A stretch of 64,000 nucleotides of DNA from Acidimicrobiia bacterium. GTDB lineage: Bacteria; Actinomycetota; Acidimicrobiia; IMCC26256; JAOSJM01. The stretch lies in NCBI GenBank assembly GCA_027494165.1, contig JAOSJM010000005.1, positions 1,302,001 to 1,366,000 on the forward strand, in the 5' to 3' direction. The translations under genes were made by a program, and so were the position numbers. Positions 33,138 through 41,352 of this stretch are shown here, in pieces. Every line of letters begins with the position of its first letter. The first letter of the stretch is position 1. The notes beneath the pieces are model-generated. The model saw only the letters and a list, made by a program, of their open reading frames with translations. It searched no databases and was not told where the DNA came from.

Positions 33138-33158
33138 CTTGAGTGTAGCGTTGTCAAC
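33138..33158 (-). promoter_or_regulatory. HAIR operator upstream of dnaK
   Basis: The half-sites TTGA (33139-33142) and TCAA (33154-33157) are 11 bases apart, the same geometry as the clpB site. The inner bases match the consensus less well, so this is a weaker HAIR box. On the minus strand it contains TTGACA, the probable -35 of the dnaK promoter. Confidence 0.78.
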
Positions 33159-33198
33159 CCACGGAGGACCACGCGTGTTCCCGCCCCCCGGGAGCGTT

Positions 33199-33310
33199 GG
33201 CGCGATCCGCGACCGTATGGGTGTCCGGATCGCGCCGACGCGTGACGGGGAACGGTCCGGGGACGCGCGTCGGCGCGACCCGGGCCCGGTACCCGGATCG
33301 CGCCGACGCC
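33199..33310. repeat. Intergenic palindromic repeats between glnK and dnaK
   Basis: Two 13-base arms, TCGCGCCGACGCG (33230-33242) and its complement (33266-33278), flank 23 bases. A 17-base direct copy of the left arm and flank (33225-33241) recurs at 33293-33309, and a partial inverted copy is near 33199. It probably includes the amt-glnK terminator and resembles REP-type elements. Confidence 0.75.
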
Positions 33311-33340
33311 GGGGCGTGGGCGGCGACGGATCAGGACGAA

Positions 33341-33679
33341 TCAGATCGCGTCGACGCCGGTCTCGCCGGTCCGGATGCGCATCACCTCGTCGAGCGAGGT
33401 CACCCAGATCTTCCCGTCGCCGATCTTGCCGGTCCGGGCCGCGGAGGCGACGATCTCGGCCACCTTGGCCTCGTAGCCGGGAGCGACGAGCACCTCGAGC
33501 TTCAGCTTCGGCACGAAGTCGATCGTGTACTCCGCCCCGCGGTAGACCTCGGTCTGCCCGCGCTGGCGCCCGAACCCCTTCACCTCGGTGACCGTCAGCC
33601 CGGCGATCCCGTCGGCGTGCAGGGCCTCCTTGACGTCGTCGAGCACGTGGGGCTTGACGATGGCGGTGACGAGCTTCAT
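33341..33679 (-). CDS. glnK: PII nitrogen regulatory protein (GlnK/GlnB)
   Basis: 112 residues. [20 protein letters not shown] is the PII N-terminus. The T-loop [12 protein letters not shown] carries Tyr51, the residue adenylylated in actinobacteria. The C-loop [10 protein letters not shown] is present. PII senses 2-oxoglutarate, ATP and ADP and plugs the ammonium channel. The ATG overlaps the amt stop (ATGA) and follows GGAGG, so it is the channel's dedicated partner. Confidence 0.95.
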   Translation of the reverse strand: MKLVTAIVKPHVLDDVKEALHADGIAGLTVTEVKGFGRQRGQTEVYRGAEYTIDFVPKLKLEVLVAPGYEAKVAEIVASAARTGKIGDGKIWVTSLDEVMRIRTGETGVDAI

Positions 33680-35030
33680 CCCGGCCTCCTCTCCGGCGCG
33701 CGAGCCGCCGTGGCCATCGACGCCGCCGACACCCCCGAGAAGCCCGAGGGTCCGCCGGCGCCGGTGGGGATCATCTCGCCGTAGCCGGACGCGCCGTGCT
33801 CGGCGATGTCGAGGCCCCGCAGCTCGTCCTCCTCGGACACCCGGAGGCCGACGGTCGCCTTGATCACCCCGAAGAGGATCGCCGTCGTGAGGACCACCCA
33901 CACGAAGTTCGAGCCGACGCCGAGCGCCTGGCGGCCGAGCTGGGTGAGACCCCCGCCGTACCAGAGCCCCTCGGCCCCTCCGAGCCCGGCCTGCTCGACC
34001 AGGGCCGGGGCGGCGAACACCCCGACCATCAGCGTCCCGAGCGCGCCGCACACCCCGTGGACCGAGATCGCGCCGACGGGGTCGTCGACGCGGACCCGGT
34101 CGAAGAAGCTCACCGCCGACACGACGACGAGCCCCGCGACGGCGCCGATCACGAGCGACGCCCACGGGTACACGAACACGCAGCCCGCCGTGATGGCCAC
34201 GAGCCCGGCCAGGGCGCCGTTGGCGGTCATCGAGACGTCGGGCTTCTTGTTGCGGATCCAGGTGAAGGTCATCGCCGCGATCGCCCCTGCCGCCGCGGCC
34301 AGCGTGGTGGTCACCGCCACCTCGGCGACGATCGGGAAGTCGGCCGCGAGCTGCGACCCCGGGTTGAACCCGTACCAGCCGACGATGAGGATGAACACCC
34401 CGAGCATGGCCATCGGGATCGAGTGGCCCGGGAGGGCTCGGGGCTTGCCGTCCTTCCCGTACTTCCCCAGCCGGGGCCCGAGGTACCAGGCTCCCACGAG
34501 GGCGGCCCAACCGCCCGTCGCGTGCACGACCGTGGAGCCGGCGAAGTCGAGGAACTGCCGCTCGGCCAGCCACCCGCCGCCCCACATCCAGTGCCCGAAG
34601 ACCGGGTACACGAGAGCGGTGATGAACAGGCTGTAGACGACGTACGCCTTGAACCTCGTCCGCCCGGCCATGGCCCCCGAGACGATCGTCGCCGCCGTCG
34701 CCGCGAAGGCGAGCTGGAAGACGAAGAACGTCGGGGTCCAGAGCGTCGTCTCCCCCAGATCTCCCCGAACCCGCTCAGGAAGAAGTTGTCGTGCCCGAAC
34801 CAACCGTTCCCGGACCCGAACATGAGCGCGAACCCGACGGCGAAGAACGCGACGGCCCCGATCATGAAGTCCATGAGGTTCTTCATGACGATGTTGGCCA
34901 CGTCCTTCGCGCTCGTCAGCCCTGCCTCGACCATCGCGAACCCGGCCTGCATGAACACCACCAGGACGGCGGCGACCAGGACCCAGGTGTTGTCGAGGAG
35001 GGCCTTCACCTCGTCCCCGGACAACGGCAT
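33676..35030 (-). CDS. amt: Ammonium transporter Amt, frameshifted
   Basis: The channel protein has 11 predicted membrane helices. The N-terminal frame (from ATG 35030 behind GAGGGGG) holds [20 protein letters not shown]. The second frame holds [40 protein letters not shown] and [19 protein letters not shown] with the pore histidines. One base is missing in the run at 34752-34756; restoring it gives [15 protein letters not shown] and about 451 residues. It is a membrane partner of GlnK. Confidence 0.93.
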
Positions 35031-35115
35031 CACCCCCTCACGCGCTGCGCGCATCGTGCGGCTGTCCCGGGCACGCTCGCGCCGTCGGGTTGCCGGCCCG
35101 ATTCGGCCCGGTTAC

Positions 35116-35132
35116 GGAACGGGCTCCGTTCC
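35116..35132. promoter_or_regulatory. Short palindrome between amt and the cNMP-binding gene
   Basis: GGAACGG and CCGTTCC flank GCT in the divergent intergenic region, about 85 bases from the amt start and 55 from the other. It could be an operator. It does not match the GlnR box well enough to name. Confidence 0.4.
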
Positions 35133-35187
35133 CTGACGGGATTCCCACCCCCGGACGCGCAGGCGCCGGTTCCGCTACATTGCGCGC

Positions 35188-35613
35188 ATGCCGCGACGGG
35201 ACCATTTCATCGAGCACCTCGCCAAGGTGCCGCTGTTCAGCGCCTGCTCCAAGAAGGACCTGGGTCTCGTGGCCCGCCGGGTCGAGGACGTGAAGGTCGA
35301 CGCCGGTCGCGTGCTGGTCACCGAGGGCGACCCCGGTCACGAGTTCTTCGTGATCATCGAGGGCAACGCACGGGTCAGCCGCCACGGCAAGAAGGTCGCC
35401 GTGCTGGGGCCCGGAGACTTCTTCGGCGACCTCGCCCTGCTCGACCGCGCCCCCCGCAACGCCTCGGTCTCGGCCGAGACGCCCATGGAGCTCGTCGTGC
35501 TGGGCCAGCGGGAGTTCGCCGGCCTCCTCGACGAGGTCCCCGGCTTCGCCCGCAAGCTCCTCGCCGGGTTGGCCCGGCGGCTGCGCGAGGCCGACGCCCG
35601 CAGCGTCCAGTAG
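35188..35613 (+). CDS. Stand-alone cyclic-nucleotide-binding domain protein
   Basis: 141 residues forming one cNMP-binding beta-roll (VPLFSACSKKDLGLVARRVE, GHEFFVIIEGNARV, GPGDFFGDLALLDRAPRNAS) and a short C-helix. The PGDFFGDLALLD segment is the phosphate-binding cassette, and the RAPRNAS arginine would bind cAMP. The DNA-binding domain of Crp/Fnr proteins is absent. TACATT ends six bases before the ATG, so the mRNA is probably leaderless. It may regulate a partner protein; the partner is not evident. Confidence 0.85.
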   Translation: MPRRDHFIEHLAKVPLFSACSKKDLGLVARRVEDVKVDAGRVLVTEGDPGHEFFVIIEGNARVSRHGKKVAVLGPGDFFGDLALLDRAPRNASVSAETPMELVVLGQREFAGLLDEVPGFARKLLAGLARRLREADARSVQ

Positions 35614-35795
35614 GACCCCCACCCCCTCCGGGATCGGACGCAGGCGCTCCCGCGTGGCGCCGACGGACGCCGGCCGGGCCGGGTCCGGGCCGCCGTCACC
35701 CGTGGCGTCACCGGTCGCGGACGAGCGGCGGCCGGAACGGACGGCGAGGCACCGGCGCGGTTAGCGTGGACCCGCCTGCTCGCAAGGAGGTCCCC

Positions 35796-37994
35796 GTGCG
35801 CCGGCCCAAGCCGCATCAGCTGGTCCTCGCCATCGGCGTCCTCGCCGCCCTCGGCACGATCGCGTCGGGGATCGTCCCCCGGATCACGGAGTGGCACGAC
35901 GAGTCGCCCGTGAGCAGGGTCGTGTTCGTCAACGTCCCCGACCCGCTCTACTGGGCGTTCTACGCGACGGCCTCCACGATGCTGTTCGTCGTCGCTTGGC
36001 TCGTCTCACTGAGGATGCGCAACTACCAGCGCGGCCAGCCCGACGACCGCCGCACCACCCGGAAGAACCTGAAGCGCCGCATGGAGGACTTCCGGGCCGG
36101 CGTGTGGATGCAGACCCTGCTGCGCGACCCGCAGGCCGGGATCATGCACTCCTTCATCTACTTCGGGTTCCTGGTGCTGTTCATCGCCACCGTGCTCCTC
36201 GAGATCGACCACCAGCTCCCCGAGTCGGCCAAGTTCCTCCACGGGCGCGTGTACCAGGGCTACGCGTTCACCGCCGACCTCTTCGGCGTCGTGTTCGTCG
36301 TCGGGATCCTGTGGGCGATCGCCCGCCGGTACGTGCAGCGTCCCTACCGCATCCGCATCAAGACCAAGCCCGAGGACGCCATGATCCTCGGGACCTTCCT
36401 CGTCATCGGCGTGGGCGGCTTCGTCGTCGAGGGGCTGCGGATCGCCCTGGCCCAGCGGCCCTCCTTCGAGGAGTGGTCGTTCGTCGGCTGGACCATCTCG
36501 GGCGTGGTCGACGGATGGTCGGCGGGCACGCTGCGCGACCTCCACCGGTGGGCGTGGGGCGTCCACGTCGTCGCCTTCGTGGCGTTCCTGGTGCTGCTGC
36601 CGACCACGAAGCTGCGGCACATGATCACGTCCCCGATGAACATGTACCTGCGGGACCGGGACCGGCCCAAGGGCGCCATGAAGCCGCTGCCCAACCTCAT
36701 GGAGACCGAGCTCGAGACCTTCGGTGCCTCCACCATCGAGGACTTCACCTGGAAGCAGCTCTTCGACACCGACGCCTGCACGATCTGCGGGCGATGCACC
36801 TCGGTGTGCCCGGCCCACGCGACCGGCAAGCCCCTCGACCCCCGCGAGATCGTCCTCAAGGTCGGCGAGGTGATGGCGGCCACCGGGACCCCGCCGGTGT
36901 CGCCGCCCGTCGGGGTCGACCGCGAGATCACGATCGAGGCCGACTCGGTCTTCGAGCGGATCGCCCCCGAGGAGATCTGGGCCTGCACCACGTGCAAGGC
37001 CTGCGACGAGATCTGCCCGGTCAACATCGAGATCCTCGACAAGATCCTCGACATCCGCCGCTACCTCTCCCTGATGGAGAGCAACTTCCCCACGGAGCTG
37101 GGCAACACGTACCGCTCGATGGAGAACTCGTCGAACGTGTACGGGATGTCGCAGAACGACCGGGCCGACTGGGCCAAGGACCTCGACGGCGTGGAGATCG
37201 TCGACGGGTCGGGACCCCTCGGCCACGAGTACCTCTACTGGGTGGGGTGCGCGGGATCCTTCGACGACCGCAACAAGAAGACGACCCGGGCCGTGGCCAA
37301 GCTGCTGCAGCGGGCCGGCGTTGACTTCGCCATCCTCGGCCCCAGCGAGCTCTGCACCGGCGACCCGGCCCGCCGCTCGGGCAACGAGTACGTCTTCCAG
37401 ATGCTCGCCATGCAGAACATCGAGACGCTCGGCGGCATGGGCGTGACGAAGATCGTCACCCAGTGCCCGCACTGCTTCAACACCCTGGGCAACGAGTACC
37501 CGCAGCTCGGTGGCGAGTACGAGGTGATCCACCACTCCCAGCTCCTCGCCGAGCTGGTCCGCGACGGCCGGCTCTCGCTGGCCGGGGCCACGCTCGAGGA
37601 GCGGGTGACCTTCCATGACTCCTGCTACCTCGGCCGCCACAACGACGTGTACCTGGCCCCCCGCAAGGTCATCGGCTCGCTCGGGGGCATCGAGGTGGTC
37701 GAGATGCCCCGCAACGGCACCCGGGGGATGTGCTGCGGCGCCGGTGGCGCCCGGATGTTCATGGAGGAGCACGTCGGCAAGAAGGTCAACATCGAGCGCA
37801 GCGAGGAGGCCCTGGGCACCGGGGCGAGCCGCATCGCGGTGGCGTGCCCGTTCTGCTACGTGATGCTGGAGGACGGCGTGAAGGACAAGGGCCGCGACGA
37901 GGAGGTCCGGGTCCAGGACATCGCCGAGATCCTCCTCGAGGCGATCGAGCGCGAAGCCGGCGCGAGCCCGGCCGGCTTCCAGACAGGGGTCTGA
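35796..37994 (+). CDS. etfD: Membrane iron-sulfur oxidoreductase EtfD-like (ETF:quinone electron transfer)
   Basis: 732 residues from GTG 35796 behind AAGGAGG. The first 300 residues hold about six membrane helices of the nitrate-reductase-gamma type. Two 4Fe-4S motifs follow, CTICGRCTSVCPAH and CTTCKACDEICPVN. Two heterodisulfide-reductase-type CCG domains end the protein (HDSCYLGRHND, RGMCCGAGGARMFME). This order matches mycobacterial EtfD (Rv0338c), which passes electrons from ETF to the quinone pool in fatty-acid oxidation. ETF genes are not in the window, so the role is from homology. Confidence 0.88.
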   Translation: MRRPKPHQLVLAIGVLAALGTIASGIVPRITEWHDESPVSRVVFVNVPDPLYWAFYATASTMLFVVAWLVSLRMRNYQRGQPDDRRTTRKNLKRRMEDFRAGVWMQTLLRDPQAGIMHSFIYFGFLVLFIATVLLEIDHQLPESAKFLHGRVYQGYAFTADLFGVVFVVGILWAIARRYVQRPYRIRIKTKPEDAMILGTFLVIGVGGFVVEGLRIALAQRPSFEEWSFVGWTISGVVDGWSAGTLRDLHRWAWGVHVVAFVAFLVLLPTTKLRHMITSPMNMYLRDRDRPKGAMKPLPNLMETELETFGASTIEDFTWKQLFDTDACTICGRCTSVCPAHATGKPLDPREIVLKVGEVMAATGTPPVSPPVGVDREITIEADSVFERIAPEEIWACTTCKACDEICPVNIEILDKILDIRRYLSLMESNFPTELGNTYRSMENSSNVYGMSQNDRADWAKDLDGVEIVDGSGPLGHEYLYWVGCAGSFDDRNKKTTRAVAKLLQRAGVDFAILGPSELCTGDPARRSGNEYVFQMLAMQNIETLGGMGVTKIVTQCPHCFNTLGNEYPQLGGEYEVIHHSQLLAELVRDGRLSLAGATLEERVTFHDSCYLGRHNDVYLAPRKVIGSLGGIEVVEMPRNGTRGMCCGAGGARMFMEEHVGKKVNIERSEEALGTGASRIAVACPFCYVMLEDGVKDKGRDEEVRVQDIAEILLEAIEREAGASPAGFQTGV

Positions 37995-38037
37995 CCGGCG
38001 CCGGCGAGCCAGCCGGCGGAACGGCGGGGGGCGGCCT

Positions 38038-38946
38038 GTGGGGGTGGACCTGAGCGAGCGGGTCGTCCTGTCGAACGGCTTCCGCGAGGGCGCCCGCTAC
38101 CCGGCGATGTTCGTGAACGTCACGAACCGGTGCACGCTCTCGTGCGCGCACTGCTTCGTCTACCGCGACGACAACCCCAACGAGCCGGCCCCGGCGCGCC
38201 GGGAGATCCCCGACGACGAGCTGCTCGAGATCATCGAGGGGTTGCGCGACCGCCACGGCGTCCAGGTGATGCTGTGGATGGGGGGCGAGCCGCTCCTGCG
38301 CCGCCGGCTGGTCGAGCGGGGTGTGCGGCTCTTCCCGCACAACACCGTCGTCACGAACGGGACCGTCCCGCTCGTCGACCTCGGCGCCGACGTCCTCTAC
38401 GTGGTGTCGCTCGACGGGCCGCCGGGCCCGAACGACGCGGTTCGCGGAGCGGGGACCTTCGACCGGGTGATGCGCACCCTCGCCCGGCTCCCGACCGGGT
38501 TCTCGTCACCGGTCCAGGTGCAGTGCACGGTGACCCGGGCCAACCAGGACCACCTCGGCGAGCTCGTCGAGCTGTTGCGGGACACCCCGGTGGGCTGGGT
38601 GACGTTCAGCTTCTACGTGCCCCCGGCCGCGGACGCCTCCGGGCTCGGCTGGGCGACCCTCGAGGATCGCATGGTCGCGGTGGAGACGGTGCGGGAGCTC
38701 AAGCAGCATCACCCCGGGTTCGTCCGCAACCGGGGCCGGGCCCTCGACCTCATGGCACCCGGGCGAGCCCCGGTGGTGACCGCGGCCTGCCCGGCCAAGG
38801 CCACCGTGCTGCCGCTCTACCTCGACGGCGAGCGGCTCGTCACGCCGTTCTGCTGCTACGGCAACGACGTCGACTGCTCCCGTTGCGGGGCGTGGGTCGT
38901 GTTCGAGCTCGCCGCCGGCCGCGATGCCGGCGCGCCGCTCGGCTGA
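38038..38946 (+). CDS. Radical SAM protein of unknown specificity
   Basis: 302 residues. The 4Fe-4S/SAM site is CTLSCAHC (CxxxCxxC) near residue 31, followed by the GGEP motif (WMGGEPLLRRR) and VSLDGPPGPNDAVRG. The C-terminus carries an extra Cys group, FCCYGNDVDCSRCGAW, which could hold an auxiliary cluster as in SPASM-like enzymes but is shorter. GTG 38038 lies 43 bases after etfD; the ribosome site is weak. No RiPP precursor was found beside it, so the substrate is open. Confidence 0.82.
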   Translation: MGVDLSERVVLSNGFREGARYPAMFVNVTNRCTLSCAHCFVYRDDNPNEPAPARREIPDDELLEIIEGLRDRHGVQVMLWMGGEPLLRRRLVERGVRLFPHNTVVTNGTVPLVDLGADVLYVVSLDGPPGPNDAVRGAGTFDRVMRTLARLPTGFSSPVQVQCTVTRANQDHLGELVELLRDTPVGWVTFSFYVPPAADASGLGWATLEDRMVAVETVRELKQHHPGFVRNRGRALDLMAPGRAPVVTAACPAKATVLPLYLDGERLVTPFCCYGNDVDCSRCGAWVVFELAAGRDAGAPLG

Positions 38947-39020
38947 GCACGAGCAGGCACGAGCGCGTCGCGGCCGGACCCGGGGCGGAGGGTGGCGGCG
39001 GCTCCCGGACCGGGCCGCCC

Positions 39021-39602
39021 CTACCCGTCGTCGCCGGCCGTACGGAAGTTGAGGTAGTAGCGGCTCGGGGTCGGCCCCTTCTGACCCTGGTACTTCGAGC
39101 CCTTGGTGCCGCTGCCGTAGGGCTCGTCGGCCGGCGTGGTCATACGCAGGAAGGAGATCTGGCCGATCTTCATGCCCGGGTAGATGGCGATGGGCAGGTT
39201 GGCCACGTTCGACAGCTCGAGGGTGAGGTGGCCGTCCCACCCGGCGTCGACGAACCCGGCCGTGCTGTGGATGAGCAGGCCGAGGCGGCCGAGGCTCGAC
39301 TTCCCCTCGAGGCGGGCCACGAGGTCGTCGGGCAGCTTGACCCGCTCGAAGGTCGAGCCGAGGACGAACTCGCCGGGGTGGAGGATGAAGGCCCGGCCGT
39401 CGGGCACCTCGACCAGCTCGGTGAGGTCCTCCTGGTTCTCCTTGGGGTCGATGTAGGGCGTGGTGTCGTTGCGGAAGACCCGGAAGAAGCGGTCGACCCG
39501 CAGGTCGACCGACGACGGCTGCACGTCGCCCTCGTCGAGCGGGTCGATGACGATGCGTCCGGCGGCCAGCTCCTCACGGATGGTGCGGTCGGAGAGGATC
39601 AC
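39021..39602 (-). CDS. dcd: dCTP deaminase (probably dUMP-forming)
   Basis: 193 residues from GTG 39602 ([16 protein letters not shown]). The signature [20 protein letters not shown] contains the catalytic region, and [15 protein letters not shown] and [14 protein letters not shown] follow. It closely resembles the mycobacterial enzyme, which both deaminates and hydrolyses dCTP to dUMP for thymidylate synthesis. It is convergent with the radical SAM gene. Confidence 0.94.
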   Translation of the reverse strand: MILSDRTIREELAAGRIVIDPLDEGDVQPSSVDLRVDRFFRVFRNDTTPYIDPKENQEDLTELVEVPDGRAFILHPGEFVLGSTFERVKLPDDLVARLEGKSSLGRLGLLIHSTAGFVDAGWDGHLTLELSNVANLPIAIYPGMKIGQISFLRMTTPADEPYGSGTKGSKYQGQKGPTPSRYYLNFRTAGDDG

Positions 39603-39733
39603 GGCGGCGCAGCCTACCCGGCCCGGCCGGCTTCCCGGCGGGCCGGACACGTCGCGCCGGGACCCCGGTCGTGCCCCCCACGGCCGGACCCGTCGGGACG
39701 GCCCGGGGCCCTGCTCTGGTACCCTGCCCGTCC

Positions 39734-39755
39734 GCGGCCCCGCCCCCGGGGCCGC
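39734..39755. terminator. 9-bp-stem hairpin just 5' of tRNA-Gly
   Basis: GCGGCCCCG and its exact complement flank CCCC, ending two bases before the tRNA. There is no T-run. It may shield the tRNA 5' end, act as a processing signal, or insulate the divergent dcd promoter. Confidence 0.5.
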
Positions 39756-39757
39756 CC

Positions 39758-39831
39758 GCGGGTGTAGTTCAGAGGCAGAACATCAGCTTCCCAAGCTGAG
39801 AACGCGGGTTCGATTCCCGTCACCCGCTCCA
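39758..39831 (+). tRNA. tRNA-Gly (anticodon CCC)
   Basis: A complete cloverleaf. The acceptor GCGGGTG pairs with CACCCGC. The D arm is GTTC/GAAC. The anticodon stem TCAGC/GCTGA holds loop TTCCCAA, and the T arm is CGGG-TTCGATT-CCCG. CCA is encoded at 39829-39831. CCC reads GGG (Gly). Confidence 0.96.
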
Positions 39832-40033
39832 GCACATCGGCCCTGGTCAGGGCTCGTTCGTGACGTCGGCGTAGCCGTGCCGATCGGTCGTTGTTGGCCC
39901 CGCGTGACCTTGGCGTGACCCTTCGGATCGTGTGCGGAGGTGCGGCGCATCCCCGATGGGCACGGCCGCTGACGAGAGACGAATGACACCGGTGTGACCG
40001 TGGTTCGGTTCGGTTCGTTCCCGCGTGCTCGCG

Positions 40034-40089
40034 CAAATCGCGGATTTGTTCGGTACACTTCACTCCGAGATGAACGAACAAACTCGGAG
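40034..40089 (+). promoter_or_regulatory. Palindromes and putative promoter at the fic start
   Basis: CAAATC-GCG-GATTTG (40034-40048) is a perfect palindrome. A second pair, CTCCGAG (40063-40069) and CTCGGAG (40083-40089), brackets the ATG at 40070 and could hide the start codon in a hairpin. TACACT at 40054-40059 fits a -10 box ten bases before the ATG. The 39832-40033 stretch holds no gene that I can support. Confidence 0.5.
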
Positions 40090-41089
40090 CCGGAGAGGTC
40101 GACCGCCGCGCGAGGACGTCTACCAGCGCCTCGACTTCCAGATCGAGGAGCTATGGCAGCGCCTGGGCGGCCTGCCCGACCCCCTCGAGGCCCTCGACAT
40201 CTGGCGTGGCATCTGGTTCGAGGAGGCGCACCACTCCACGGCGATCGAAGGCAACACGCTCGTCCTGAAGCAAGTCGAGGTGCTGCTCGCCGAGGGCAGA
40301 GCCGTCGGCGACAAGGAGCTCCGCGAGTACCTGGAGGTCCGGGGATACGCCGATGCCGCCGACTGGGTGTATCGCCAAGCGATCCAGCCCGGAGCGTGGT
40401 CAGGTGACGGCCTCCTTTCGCTCACGGAGCTCCGCCAGATCCACCGCGCTGCGATGACCCCGGTCTGGGACGTCGCACCTCATCCGCACGCCACCGAGCG
40501 AGAAGGACCCGGGAACTTCCGGGAACACGACATCGAGCCGTTCCCCGGCGGCATGACACCTCCCTCGTGGCCACTCGTCCCGGCAGAGGTAGACGCGTGG
40601 ATCGACGCCGCGAACGCACTCGAGGCGCGAACGCTGACGTTCCCTGAGGATCTCGCTCGACTACATCAACAGTTCGAGTACACCCACCCGTTCCTCGACG
40701 GCAACGGGCGCACCGGTCGCCTCGTGCTGAACCTGATCCTGGTTCGCCTCGGGTATCCACCGGCGATCATCTACAAGCGCGATCGCCTCTCGTACCTGCG
40801 CGCGCTCCGCCGCGCGGACGCCGGTGACCCCGGACAGCTCGGCGAGCTCCTCGCGCGAGCGATCCTCGACAACCTGTACAAGTTCATCGTCCCCGCCGTC
40901 GCCGGCCCGGCGCGTCTCGTTCCGCTCGCTGCCCTCGTCGACGATCGAATCACCGCGGACGCGCTTCGTGTCGCAGCGCTGCGCGGGCGCCTCCAGGCCA
41001 CACGAGGCGGCGACGGCCAGTGGCGGAGCTCACGCAACTGGGTCGACGACTACCTCGCTGGCCGGTGGCGTCGCGACCTGGCGGACTGA
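40070..41089 (+). CDS. Fic/DOC-family AMPylase (class II, self-inhibited)
   Basis: 339 residues. The catalytic motif HPFLDGNGRTGR is at residues 206-217 and the inhibitory helix motif STAIEGN at 56-62, which places it in class II. Fic enzymes transfer AMP from ATP to Ser/Thr/Tyr of target proteins. A C-terminal winged-helix-like part (RITADALRVAALRGRLQATR) may bind DNA. ATG 40070 fits the -10 box; an in-frame GTG at 40025 would add 15 residues. It lies between tRNA-Gly and an integrase remnant, so it was probably acquired. Confidence 0.9.
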   Translation: MNEQTRSRRGRPPREDVYQRLDFQIEELWQRLGGLPDPLEALDIWRGIWFEEAHHSTAIEGNTLVLKQVEVLLAEGRAVGDKELREYLEVRGYADAADWVYRQAIQPGAWSGDGLLSLTELRQIHRAAMTPVWDVAPHPHATEREGPGNFREHDIEPFPGGMTPPSWPLVPAEVDAWIDAANALEARTLTFPEDLARLHQQFEYTHPFLDGNGRTGRLVLNLILVRLGYPPAIIYKRDRLSYLRALRRADAGDPGQLGELLARAILDNLYKFIVPAVAGPARLVPLAALVDDRITADALRVAALRGRLQATRGGDGQWRSSRNWVDDYLAGRWRRDLAD

Positions 41090-41095
41090 AGACGC

Positions 41096-41236
41096 TGCGC
41101 CCTCTTGGCGCTGGACGTCGGCGCCGCCGATGAGCGTGTCGAGTGCGTCGGCGATGGCGCGTTCGCGGGTGGCGTGTTGGTGGAGGACGGTCGCCTGCTG
41201 GCTCGCGTGTCCGAGCTTGGAGATCGTGACATATCC
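41096..41236 (-). pseudogene. C-terminal remnant of a tyrosine integrase
   Basis: The minus-strand frame contains KLGHASQQATVLHQHATRER then AIADALDTLI. This matches the last part of phage-type tyrosine recombinases (LGHAS...YQHAT.ERD..IADAL). The second catalytic His region and the R-box are missing, and the Tyr position is occupied by His. It is a dead fragment of an integrase from an element at tRNA-Gly. Confidence 0.75.
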
Positions 41237-41352
41237 CGGAGAGGCCAGGCCCGTTGGCCGGGGCATCGCTGGGCCCGGCACGTCTTGGACGGGCCGATGG
41301 TGAGCGGGCCGTCTCGGCCGAGGTTCGTCGTGGCCGAGCAGCGGCGGAGGAC

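Noticed and set aside
35111..35132. GlnR box upstream of amt
   Set aside because: GTTAC and GGAAC are adjacent rather than spaced as in the GlnR consensus.
38947..39020. Terminator hairpin between the radical SAM gene and dcd
   Set aside because: GC-rich partial complementarity exists but no convincing uninterrupted stem was found.
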